DNA from: Actinomycetospora soli
GTDB taxonomy: Bacteria; Actinomycetota; Actinomycetes; Mycobacteriales; Pseudonocardiaceae
Assembly: GCF_021026295.1 (NCBI RefSeq)
Contig: NZ_JAJNDA010000015.1
Span: forward strand, 81,487-145,486
Length of the DNA: 64,000 nucleotides
Direction: 5' to 3'
In this document: piece after piece, positions 56,917-64,000 of the stretch
Layout: each line of letters starts with the position of its first letter
Position numbering within the stretch: position 1 is the first letter of the stretch
Translations under genes and position numbers: made by a program
The notes under the pieces: generated by a model
Databases searched by the model: none
Told to the model about the DNA's origin: nothing
The model's input: the letters and a program-made list of their open reading frames with translations, nothing else

Positions 56917-56951
56917 GATGCCCCCGTCGGACACCGTCCGGCGGGGGCATC
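56917..56951 (+). terminator. 16-bp hairpin terminator of the Hsp20 gene
   Basis: GATGCCCCCG (56917-56926) pairs with 56942-56951; the inner TCGGAC/GTCCGG continues the stem with one wobble pair around a 3-nt loop. Confidence 0.85.
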
Positions 56952-57050
56952 GTGGTGTCCCGACCCGGCCGCGGTCGGTGCCCGTCGTCGGGCGGGGTCG
57001 CTACCATCCGGCGCGAGCCCCCGACCCTCGTGCACCGCCCGGAGACGCCG

Positions 57051-57737
57051 ATGCCCCCGCAGGCCCCGCCGCCCGGTCCGCCCGGTCCGGGCCGCCCGCC
57101 GGGGCCGTACCCGGGAGCCGGCCCGTCCGGGCCCCCGGGCCCGCCGCGACCACCGACGGGCCCCTTCCCCCACGCGCCGTCCGGCGGGCCGGGCGGACCG
57201 CCGCCCCGGCCGCCCGTCCAGTCGATCTACGGCCCGGGCGGGCCGAACCGGATGCCCGCTCCCGCCCCCACCCGGGCCTCGCGGATGGCCGTGGTGGCAC
57301 TGGTGCTCGCGGTGCTCGTCGCGCCGGTCGGGTTCGTCCTCGGCATCGTGGCGCGGCGCCGGATCGCCGCGTCCGGGCGGGCGGTCTTCGAGCAGCAGCC
57401 CACCGAGCGGCTCACCGGGCGCGGCACGGCCACCGCCGCGATCGTCGTCGGCGCGCTGCTCACCCTGCTCGAGATCGCGCTGGTCGTGGCCCTCACCGTC
57501 GGCATCCCCACGAGCTGGCTCCCGTCCTCCGACGTCGCCGCGCCCGACGTCGCGGCGCAGATCGAGCAGGCGGCCCGCCTGCCCGCGGGCAGCGTCCGGT
57601 GCCCGGGTCCGCTGCCGGCCACCGTCGGGGCGACCATCACCTGCACCGGCACGCAGAACGGTCAGCCGGTGAACCTGAAGGCCACGGTCAGCACGGTGCA
57701 GGGGCGCGACGTGCGGTTCGACGTCACCCGCGGCTGA
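57051..57737 (+). CDS. DUF4333-domain membrane protein with Pro-rich N-terminus
   Basis: A 228-residue protein from ATG 57051 (GGAG upstream); GTG 57030 is an alternative. The first 75 residues are a Pro/Gly-rich cytoplasmic tail; two membrane helices follow (MAVVALVLAVLVAPVGFVLG and AIVVGALLTLLEIALVVALT), then an outer DUF4333 domain (VRCPGPLPATVGATITCTGT, two conserved Cys). The family is an actinobacterial envelope protein of unknown function. A -10-like TACCAT lies at 57002-57007. Confidence 0.8.
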   Translation: MPPQAPPPGPPGPGRPPGPYPGAGPSGPPGPPRPPTGPFPHAPSGGPGGPPPRPPVQSIYGPGGPNRMPAPAPTRASRMAVVALVLAVLVAPVGFVLGIVARRRIAASGRAVFEQQPTERLTGRGTATAAIVVGALLTLLEIALVVALTVGIPTSWLPSSDVAAPDVAAQIEQAARLPAGSVRCPGPLPATVGATITCTGTQNGQPVNLKATVSTVQGRDVRFDVTRG

Positions 57738-57755
57738 CCCGCGGCGGCGGCGGGC

Positions 57756-58379
57756 TCACCACCGCCAGACGCGTTCCTCGCCCGCGCCCTGGCGCACGAT
57801 CTCCGGCTCGGGCCCGGACAGGTCGACCACGGTGGTGGGCTCCTTGCCCTGGTCGCCCGAGTCGAGCACCGCGTCGACCTGGTGCTCGAGACGCTCGGCG
57901 ATCTCCCAGCCCTCCGTGGGCGGCTCGGTCTCCCCGGGCAGCAGCAGGGTGCTGGAGAGCAGCGGCTCGCCGAGCTCGTCGAGCAGGTCCCGGGTCACGG
58001 CGTTGTCCGGGATCCGCACGCCGACCGTGCGCTTCTTGGGGTGCGCCAGCCGGCGCGGCACCTCGCGGGAGGCGGGCAGGATGAACGTGAACGGTCCGGG
58101 GGTCGCGGCCTTGACGGCCCGGAACACCGGGTTCGAGACCTCGACGAAGTGCCCGAGCTGGGCGAAGTCCCGGCAGACCAGCGTGAAGTGGTGCCGGTCG
58201 TCGAGGTGGCGGATCGTGCGGATCCGCTCCACCGCCTCCCGGGCGTCGATGCGACAGCCCAGGGCGAACCCGGAGTCGGTCGGGTAGACGATCAACCCGC
58301 CGTCGCGGAGCAGCGCCACGACCTGGGCGATCGTCCGCCGCTGCGGGTTCTGCGGGTGCACGTCGTAGAACCTGGCCAC
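57756..58379 (-). CDS. Sua5/YciO-family threonylcarbamoyl-AMP synthase-like protein
   Basis: A 207-residue YrdC-domain protein from GTG 58379, which is 7 nt after TACGCT on the minus strand. LLRDGGLIVYPTDSGFALGC is the YrdC signature; KKRTVGVRIPDN and LLSSTLLLPGE follow. The length and the PQNPQRRTI start are YciO-like; YciO proteins resemble TsaC but may have a different main role. Thus a contribution to t6A37 tRNA modification is possible but not certain. Confidence 0.85.
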   Translation of the reverse strand: MARFYDVHPQNPQRRTIAQVVALLRDGGLIVYPTDSGFALGCRIDAREAVERIRTIRHLDDRHHFTLVCRDFAQLGHFVEVSNPVFRAVKAATPGPFTFILPASREVPRRLAHPKKRTVGVRIPDNAVTRDLLDELGEPLLSSTLLLPGETEPPTEGWEIAERLEHQVDAVLDSGDQGKEPTTVVDLSGPEPEIVRQGAGEERVWRW

Positions 58380-58477
58380 CTCACGCAGCGTAGGCCCCGA
58401 CGGAAGGACGTGTATCCGTGGCCGCACCGGGATATGTTCGAGATGCCACCGTGACCCGGGAGCAGGAGATCACCACC

Positions 58478-59059
58478 ATGGGAGCCCACGCGGCCCGCCC
58501 GTCCGAGCACGACCAGCACCGTCCGTCGACCGTCGCCCGTCTCGCGGCCACCACGCTGACGGTCGCCGTCACCGGTGCGCTGGGCGCCGGCACCGCCCTG
58601 GCGCACGACGGGGCGGGCCACGACGGCGGCCACGGGGGGCACGGCGACCACGGGGGGCACACCGAGCGCACGGTGGACGGCTGGAGCGGCGACGAGGACG
58701 ACGCCCGCGCCGAGGCCGAGCGGGCGGGCGACCGGGCCCGGGAGACGGTCCGCGACGTCCTCGCGGACCTCGGGCTGCCGGGTGACTCCGGTGACTTCGC
58801 TGACTCCGGTGACCATGCCGCCTCCGGCGACGCGGACGGGGGCGACGAGTCCGACGCCGCCGCCACGGCGGACGAGTCGCACGACTCGCACGACTCGCAC
58901 GACACCGAAGGGCACCCGGCACCGGCGGCCGGGTCGCCGCAGCCGAACCGCCCGTCGTCGGGCGGGACGACGACGCAGCCGATCGCGACGAACACCGCCG
59001 ACCGGCCGACGTCGGACGTGCCCCCGGCCGGCCAGACCCAGACCTTCCCCATCCGCTGA
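58478..59059 (+). CDS. Secreted His/Asp-rich protein
   Basis: A 193-residue protein from ATG 58478 (AGGAG 9 nt upstream); GTG 58451 is possible. A signal peptide (LTVAVTGALGAGTALAHDG) is followed by a His/Gly/Asp cluster (GHDGGHGGHGDHGGH), an acidic helix and later a DSHDSHD cluster; the rest is low complexity. It probably binds divalent metals outside the cell. It lies just upstream of corA, so a metal role is tempting but not proven. Confidence 0.65.
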   Translation: MGAHAARPSEHDQHRPSTVARLAATTLTVAVTGALGAGTALAHDGAGHDGGHGGHGDHGGHTERTVDGWSGDEDDARAEAERAGDRARETVRDVLADLGLPGDSGDFADSGDHAASGDADGGDESDAAATADESHDSHDSHDTEGHPAPAAGSPQPNRPSSGGTTTQPIATNTADRPTSDVPPAGQTQTFPIR

Positions 59060-59096
59060 CCTCGCTCGTGCGCAGGTCGTGAGCCGGGCGAAGGAT

Positions 59097-59119
59097 TTCC
59101 CGACGGCGGGTCGTAGCGT
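59097..59119 (+). promoter_or_regulatory. Promoter before corA
   Basis: TTCCCGACGGCGGGT (59097-59111) is followed at once by TAGCGT (59114-59119); ATG 59147 is 27 nt on. The upstream motif is the dispersed CCCGACGRCGGGT element. Confidence 0.5.
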
Positions 59120-59146
59120 GACCCGCCGTGGGGTACCTGCCCCGGC

Positions 59147-60187
59147 ATGAGCGTCGTCGACAACGCGGTCTACCGGGCCGGGCGCCGGGAGGCGGAGCCC
59201 GAGTCCCTCGACGGCACGCTGGCGGTGCTGCGCGACGAGGAGTCCGCCGACGGGCGCGGCGCCGCGGACTTCGCGTGGATCGGCCTCCTGCGTCCCGACG
59301 ACGACGAGATCGAGCGGGTGTCGCGGGACTTCTCGCTGCCCGAGCTCGCCGTCGAGGACGCGGTGCACGCCCACCAGCGGCCCAAGCTCGAGCGCTACGA
59401 CGACGTCGAGTTCGTCGTCCTGCGCCCCGCCTGGTACGTCGATGCCGCGGAGGACGTGCAGGTCGGCGAGATCCACCTGTTCCTGGGCGTGGACTTCGTG
59501 GTCGCGGTGCGGCACGCGGAGACCCCCGACCTCGCCGACGTCCGCCGGCGCCTCGAGGACGACCCCGACCTGCTCCGGCTCGGGCCCCGCGCCGTGCTCT
59601 ACGGGATCCTCGACCGGGTCGTCGACGACTACCGCCCCGTGGTGCACGAGCTGCGCCGCGACATCGACCAGATCGAGACCGAGGTGTTCGGGGGCGACCC
59701 GGACGTCTCGCGACGCATCTACCACCTGTCGCGCGAGGTGATCGAGTTCCAGCGGGCCACCGACCCGCTGCGCGGCATGCTGCGCACGCTCCTGGCGGAG
59801 ACCGAGGACGACCCCGACGCGGTCGACCTGCACCGGGGCCTGCGCGACGTCGCCGACCACGTCGAGTCCTGCGTCGAGGCCGCCGACGGTTTCCGCCAGC
59901 TGCTCGAACGGCTCCTGACCGTCAACGCCTCGCTCGTCGGTCAGCGTCAGAACGAGGAGATGCGACGGCTCTCCGAGACCAGCCTCGCGCAGGGCGACGA
60001 GGTCAAGAAGATCTCCAGCTGGGCGGCGATCATCTTCACCCCGTCGGTGATCGCGGGCGTCTACGGCATGAACTTCGACGACATGCCCGAGCTGCACTGG
60101 ACCTTCGGCTACCCCTTCGCCATCGGCCTGATGGTCGCCGCGGCCCTCACCCTCTTCCTGGTCTTCAAGAACCGCGGCTGGCTGTAG
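59147..60187 (+). CDS. corA: CorA-family Mg2+/Co2+ transporter
   Basis: A 346-residue protein. The cytoplasmic alpha/beta part is followed by long helices and two C-terminal membrane helices. The signature GMN is present in VYGMNFDDMPEL, with the first helix WAAIIFTPSVIAGVYG before it and the second (FAIGLMVAAALTLFLVF) after. The basic end FKNRGWL is typical. It forms pentameric channels for Mg2+ and other divalents. Convergent with the aminotransferase, with a 4-bp gap. Confidence 0.92.
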   Translation: MSVVDNAVYRAGRREAEPESLDGTLAVLRDEESADGRGAADFAWIGLLRPDDDEIERVSRDFSLPELAVEDAVHAHQRPKLERYDDVEFVVLRPAWYVDAAEDVQVGEIHLFLGVDFVVAVRHAETPDLADVRRRLEDDPDLLRLGPRAVLYGILDRVVDDYRPVVHELRRDIDQIETEVFGGDPDVSRRIYHLSREVIEFQRATDPLRGMLRTLLAETEDDPDAVDLHRGLRDVADHVESCVEAADGFRQLLERLLTVNASLVGQRQNEEMRRLSETSLAQGDEVKKISSWAAIIFTPSVIAGVYGMNFDDMPELHWTFGYPFAIGLMVAAALTLFLVFKNRGWL

Positions 60188-60191
60188 GCCC

Positions 60192-61472
60192 TCAGGCGCC
60201 CGGCGCGCTCGGCACCGGCGACTCGACCGGCAGCGCGTCCAGCCCGGCGCGGATGCCCTCGCCGAGCAGGCGGATCTCCTCGTCGGTGACGATCAGCGGC
60301 GGCGAGACGGCCACGCCCTTGCCCAGGCCGCGCACCAGCAGCCCGGCGGCCCGGGCCCCCGCGAGCACCTTGTTGGGAGCGTCGGGCACCGCGGACAGCA
60401 CCTCCGGCGTCAGCTCCACCGCGGCGAGCAGGCCGAGGCCCGCCCGGACCTCGGCGACGTACGGGTGGTCGCGCAGCGGGGCGAGGGACGCCTCGAGGGC
60501 CGTCTCGAGCTCCTGGCCCTTCGGGATGAGGCCCTCCCGCTCGTAGACGTCGAGCGTGGCGAGGCCCGCGGCGCAGCAGGTGGGGTGGCCGGAGTAGGTC
60601 GGGCCGTGGCGCAGCGTGCGCTCACCCGGGGTCGTCCACCACGGCGCGGCGACGTCCGCGGACACGAGCACCCCACCGAGCGGCAGGTAGCCCGCCGTCA
60701 CGCCCTTGGCGAAGGTGACCAGGTCCGGCGTCACGCCGAAGCGCTCGATGCCGAACCACGTGCCCAGCCGGCCGAACCCGCAGATCACGCTGTCGATCAC
60801 CAGAAGCACGCCGTGGCGGCGGCACAGCTCGGCGACACCCTCGACGTAGCCCGGCGGCGGGATGTGGACGCCGCCCGCCCCGGTCACCGGCTCCATCACG
60901 AACGCAGCGATGCGCTCCGGGCCGACGTCGGCGAACACCTTCTCCACGCCGTCCAGGTCCTGCGGCGCGACCGTGTTCTCGCCCGCGAGCACGCCCCAGC
61001 CCTCCCGGTTCGCCGGGATGCCGACGATCGAGGTCCCGTAGCCGTGGGTGCCGTGGTACCCGGTCTCGCGCGAGACGACGTGCACCCGCTGGTGCTCGCC
61101 GCGGGCCTGCCAGTAGGAGCGGGCGATCTTCACGGCGGTGTCGATGGCGTCCGCGCCGCCGGAGCCGAGGAACACCTTGCTGTCCGGACCGGTCGGCGCG
61201 AGGGCGGCGAGCCGGTCGGCGAGCTCGAGCGCGGGCCGGTTCGCGATGTCCGCGAAGCAGGAGTACGCCTCCAGCCGGCTCATCTGGCGCATCGCCGCGT
61301 CGACGATCTCCTGCCGGCCGTGGCCGACGTTGGCGTACCAGAGGCTCGCGCACCCGTCGAGGTAGGCGCGGCCGGCCTCGTCGTAGACCCAGGCGCCCTC
61401 GGCGCGGTCGATGACGAACTCGTGCTCGCGCACGGCGGCCATGTCGGAGAAGGGGTGCCACAGGGATCCCAT
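60192..61472 (-). CDS. Class III PLP-dependent aminotransferase
   Basis: A 426-residue aminotransferase. LGSGGADAIDTAVKIAR is the cofactor phosphate region; ICGFGRLGTWFG, and FAKGVTAGYLPLGG with the PLP Lys (near residue 260), are characteristic. Members use beta-alanine, omega-amino acids or diamines; the start MGSLWHPFSDMAAV resembles the omega-aminotransferase group. The start is 58 bp from the divergent GNAT gene. Confidence 0.88.
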   Translation of the reverse strand: MGSLWHPFSDMAAVREHEFVIDRAEGAWVYDEAGRAYLDGCASLWYANVGHGRQEIVDAAMRQMSRLEAYSCFADIANRPALELADRLAALAPTGPDSKVFLGSGGADAIDTAVKIARSYWQARGEHQRVHVVSRETGYHGTHGYGTSIVGIPANREGWGVLAGENTVAPQDLDGVEKVFADVGPERIAAFVMEPVTGAGGVHIPPPGYVEGVAELCRRHGVLLVIDSVICGFGRLGTWFGIERFGVTPDLVTFAKGVTAGYLPLGGVLVSADVAAPWWTTPGERTLRHGPTYSGHPTCCAAGLATLDVYEREGLIPKGQELETALEASLAPLRDHPYVAEVRAGLGLLAAVELTPEVLSAVPDAPNKVLAGARAAGLLVRGLGKGVAVSPPLIVTDEEIRLLGEGIRAGLDALPVESPVPSAPGA

Positions 61473-61530
61473 GCCCCCGATTCTCGTGACGCGCGCAACC
61501 CCCGCCCGGCGTCGTCCTACGGTGACGCCC

Positions 61531-61998
61531 GTGGACGTCCGCCCCGTCACCGTCGAGGAGGCGGTGACCCTCGCCTTCGAGCCGGAGGCGTTCGCGGACC
61601 GGTTCGGGCTCGGCCTCGTCGAGGGGTGGGACGAGCCGGGCACGCTCGAGCCCACCGTCGAGGCCCTCGAGGGCGGGGTCGACCCCCGCTGGCTGACGCA
61701 CCTGCTCGTCGAGGGCGACGAGGTCGTCGGCATGGGCGGCTTCACCGGGCCGCCGTGCGACGGCGAGGTGGAGGTCGGCTACCACGTCGCCCCCGCCCGG
61801 CGGGGTCGCGGATTCGCGACGGCGGCTGTGCGGGTCTGGGTCGGGACCGCCCGCGCCGCGGGACTCGAGCGGGTCCTCGCCCGGACCGCGCCCGGGCCGA
61901 ACGGCTCCACCACCGTGCTCGCGCGGTGCGGGTTCGTCCGGGACGTCGACCGGGAGGACGAGGCCGCGACGTGGTGGTGGGTGCGGGCGTTGCGCTGA
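61531..61998 (+). CDS. GNAT-family N-acetyltransferase
   Basis: A 155-residue GNAT protein from GTG 61531, 7 nt after TACGGT (61518-61523), so probably leaderless. VEVGYHVAPARRGRGFAT carries the acetyl-CoA pyrophosphate loop (RRGRGFA), and GSTTVLARCGFVRD is motif B. The acceptor is unknown. Being divergent from the aminotransferase, the two may share regulation. Confidence 0.85.
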   Translation: MDVRPVTVEEAVTLAFEPEAFADRFGLGLVEGWDEPGTLEPTVEALEGGVDPRWLTHLLVEGDEVVGMGGFTGPPCDGEVEVGYHVAPARRGRGFATAAVRVWVGTARAAGLERVLARTAPGPNGSTTVLARCGFVRDVDREDEAATWWWVRALR

Positions 61999-62127
61999 GA
62001 CGCACGTCCCCTCCGACACCCCGGACCGTGGGTGTGGCGGTGCGGCCGAACGGCTAATCCGGTCGGCGATGCTGGACACCCCGCGTGTACGGAACGCGGT
62101 CGATGGAGGACAGTGGAGGACGTGACG

Positions 62128-63249
62128 GTGACGACGGGCGAGGTGATCGGCCGGGTCCGACGGGTCGCGTCCGCCCGCACCACGCGCGTCCTCGTCGGGG
62201 TCGCCGTGGTCGCCGGACTCGTCGTCGGCGCCGTCCTCATCTGGCCCACCATCGAGGCCGCAGGCGCGGCCCTCGCGGACGCGGACGCCGTGTGGGTGAC
62301 GATCGCCGTCGCCTGCGAGGCAGGCTCCATCCTCGCCTTCTCCCTGCTCCACCACCGTCTGCTGCGGGCCGCCGCGGTCCGGGTCCGGTTCCGCGCGGTC
62401 GCCATGGTGACGCTGGCGGCGAACGCCCTGCACCTCACCGTGCCGGGCGGGGCCGCCCTCTCGACCGCCTACACGTTCCGCAAGCGGCGCGCCTGGGGCG
62501 CGTCCGGGCCGATCACCACCTGGACGATGGTCGCCGGCGGCGTCGCCGCCAGCCTCGCCCTGGCGGGGATCGCGGTCGGCTCCGCGCTGGTGGTCAACGG
62601 CCGGGCGACCACGCTCGGGCCCCAGCTGCTCCAGCTCGCCGGGGTGGTCGCGCTCGGCGCGGTCATCGTCGTCGTCAGCCGCCGTCCCGGCCTCATCACC
62701 GCCGCGGCCTCGGGCGGCCTGCGGCTGGTCAACCGGCTCCGGCGGCGCCCGCGCGAGACCGGCGTGCCGGAGCTCGTCGCGCAGATCGAGGGCCTCGCCC
62801 TGATCGAGCTCGACGGCCGCGGCCGCGTCGTCGTCGGGCTCTCCGCGCTGACCAACTGGTTGCTCGACATCGCGTGCCTCGCCGCCTGCTGCGTCGCGGT
62901 CGGCGCCAACGGCATGACCCTCTCGCTGGTCCTCGTCGCCTACGCCGCGGCCACCGCCGCGTCGAGCCTCGCGTTCCTGCCGGGCGGCCTCGGACTGGTC
63001 GACGGCGCGCTGCTCGCCGCCCTCGTCGCGGGCGGGGTGCCCTCGCACCCCGCGCTCGCCGCCGTCCTGCTCTACCGCCTGGTCAGCTTCGTCGGCGTCG
63101 CGGCCGCCGGGTGGGGCGCGTGGCTGTGGGTGCAGACCCGCGGCAGCGTCGACGAGCGCCCCCTGGACGACCGCGTCGACGACGGCGAGATCCACACCCT
63201 GCCGTTCCCCTCGGCGCGCACCCGCGACGACGCGGTGGGCCCCCGCTAG
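62128..63249 (+). CDS. Flippase-like (YbhN/UPF0104) integral membrane protein
   Basis: About 373 residues, with 8 or so membrane helices. Family marks are HLTVPGGAALSTAYTFRKRR, ASSLAFLPGGLGLVDGALLA and LYRLVSFVGVAAAG, found in the lysylphosphatidylglycerol-synthase-type transmembrane domain. Several in-frame GTG codons (62113, 62122, 62128) are near; 62128 has GGAGG at a normal 7-nt distance. It may move lipids or polyprenyl intermediates. It shares CTAG stops with the next gene on the other strand. Confidence 0.8.
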   Translation: MTTGEVIGRVRRVASARTTRVLVGVAVVAGLVVGAVLIWPTIEAAGAALADADAVWVTIAVACEAGSILAFSLLHHRLLRAAAVRVRFRAVAMVTLAANALHLTVPGGAALSTAYTFRKRRAWGASGPITTWTMVAGGVAASLALAGIAVGSALVVNGRATTLGPQLLQLAGVVALGAVIVVVSRRPGLITAAASGGLRLVNRLRRRPRETGVPELVAQIEGLALIELDGRGRVVVGLSALTNWLLDIACLAACCVAVGANGMTLSLVLVAYAAATAASSLAFLPGGLGLVDGALLAALVAGGVPSHPALAAVLLYRLVSFVGVAAAGWGAWLWVQTRGSVDERPLDDRVDDGEIHTLPFPSARTRDDAVGPR

Positions 63250-64000
63250 TTCGCGGGCGCCGCGGGCGGCTCCTCCGTCGGCGCGGGCGTGCCCTTCGGC
63301 GGCTTCGTCGTGGTGGTCGTCGTCGTGGTGGACCCGGAGCCGTGGTGCCCGCCGCCGGACGAGCCGCCCGACGACCCGCCCGAGCCTCCCGACGACCCGC
63401 CGGACGAACCACCCCGCGACCCGCTGCCGACCGAGCCCCCCGGGTTCGCCGGGGCCGCGTCGTCCACGGCCACGTCCGACGGGGTGGGCAGGGGCGGGGG
63501 CGGGACCGCCTCGCTGGTCGGGGGCGTCACGGTGGCCGACACCGACGCGCTGCGGGCGTAGACCACCCCGCCGGTCGTCAGCGCCGCGACCAGCGCGACG
63601 GCGGCGCCGAGGGTCAGGAGCAGCCGGGTCCGGGAACGCGGGGCGTCCGCGGGCGGCTGCTCGAGCGGCTCCCGCAGCGCGGCGGGCGCCGCGACCGGGG
63701 GCCGGGGCGGGGTGCGGCCGCCCGGGGTCAGGGTGGTGCGGTCGTCGGCGGTCGGCGCCCGGAACGGGCCCGACGAGGGCCCGAGCCCGCGGGTGGGCGA
63801 CGGGAAGTAGCCCGAGCCCGGCCCGGTGCGCAGGGCGTCCGGTGCCGGGAAGCGGCTCGACGGCGGGCCGGTGCGGGTGCCGCCGGTGACGGCCGGGAAG
63901 CGCGACGAGCCCGGACCCGTCGTCGGGCCGGGGCCGGACGGCGGTGCGGAGCGGGTGGGTCGGGCCGGCGCGGGCGGGGCGGCCGCCGCGGCCCGCAGGT
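63246..64000 (-). CDS. Membrane-anchored low-complexity protein, 5' end outside window
   Basis: The frame is open from 63246 to the window edge, so the protein begins further right. Reading leftward, the visible part has repeats of an RTGP-S-FP pattern (GSGYFPSPTRGLGPSS and similar), a Pro-rich segment, one membrane helix (LLLTLGAAVALVAALTTGGV), then an outer Ser/Gly/Thr-rich tail with SSGGSSGG repeats, eight threonines in a row and Pro-rich end. No catalytic domain is seen in this part; a cytoplasmic domain could lie beyond the edge. Confidence 0.6.
   Translation of the reverse strand, partial: LRAAAAAPPAPARPTRSAPPSGPGPTTGPGSSRFPAVTGGTRTGPPSSRFPAPDALRTGPGSGYFPSPTRGLGPSSGPFRAPTADDRTTLTPGGRTPPRPPVAAPAALREPLEQPPADAPRSRTRLLLTLGAAVALVAALTTGGVVYARSASVSATVTPPTSEAVPPPPLPTPSDVAVDDAAPANPGGSVGSGSRGGSSGGSSGGSGGSSGGSSGGGHHGSGSTTTTTTTTKPPKGTPAPTEEPPAAPAN

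Overview
The window is very GC-rich double-stranded chromosomal DNA of an actinobacterium. The gene families point to the Pseudonocardiales (Pseudonocardia/Actinomycetospora-like): a PlsB-PlsC-WS/DGAT lipid operon as in mycobacteria, F420-dependent luciferase-like oxidoreductases, an XRE(DUF5753)/DUF397 pair, a DUF222/HNH '13E12' gene, DUF5709, DUF4333, and a Ser/Thr kinase with an extracellular beta-propeller. Many genes appear leaderless: a TANNNT -10 box ends 6-8 nt before the start codon. The genus is an inference. No rRNA, tRNA, CRISPR array, complete insertion sequence or prophage was seen.

Layout. 0-3 kb: the end of an olefin (long-chain hydrocarbon) operon, oleB(partial)-oleC-oleD. 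3-6.4 kb: a PHB-depolymerase-type esterase with a ribbon-helix-helix regulator, divergent from a VOC/DNA-glycosylase/MarR operon whose promoter contains a double palindrome. 6.4-18.3 kb: housekeeping and catabolic genes (two SDRs, two YihY membrane proteins, a fused 2-oxoacid ferredoxin oxidoreductase, an alpha/beta hydrolase, PucR, DUF2461, a DEAD-box helicase). 18.4-23.9 kb: a peptidase-like lipid-anchored or membrane protein, FmdB, a Pro-rich secreted protein with a structured leader, DtxR/MntR, a receptor kinase, PEBP and a small unknown. 24-27.8 kb: a leftward unit DUF5709-SDR-TetR-P450-deaminase with TetR-type operators. 28.3-31 kb: a molybdenum oxidoreductase/flavin reductase/disulfide-reductase-like operon. 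31-35.9 kb: NmrA-like reductase, methyltransferase, F420 oxidoreductase, DUF2795, beta-lactamase-fold hydrolase, and an ERCC4 nuclease fused to an Lsr2-like DNA-binding domain.

35.9-40.3 kb is a decaying, rearranged segment: a glutamate-synthase-type pseudogene (truncated, frameshifted, internally deleted), a DUF222/HNH gene with a near-perfect SOS box on its promoter, an SDR, and a frameshifted DUF3224 gene with remnants. 40.3-44.8 kb: a repeat-rich secreted protein, then a molybdopterin oxidoreductase with a CBS protein and a divergent AraC regulator.

44.9-51 kb: the phospholipid/triacylglycerol operon plsB-like, HAD/plsC-like, WS/DGAT, then an F420 oxidoreductase. 51-52.5 kb: a three-gene XRE/DUF397/Cys-rich unit. 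52.6-64 kb: an MFS transporter, a polynucleotide-kinase-type phosphatase, a HAD hydrolase, PP2C, Hsp20 with an HspR-type (HAIR) operator, DUF4333, a Sua5/YciO protein, a His-rich secreted protein next to CorA, a class III aminotransferase, GNAT, a flippase-like membrane protein, and a partial Ser/Gly/Thr-rich membrane-anchored protein running off the end.

My strongest candidates for a second look are the SOS-controlled DUF222/HNH gene beside its truncated neighbour, the ERCC4-Lsr2 fusion, the mutually exclusive RNA pairings upstream of the Pro-rich protein, and several paired operators whose regulators are partly unassigned.
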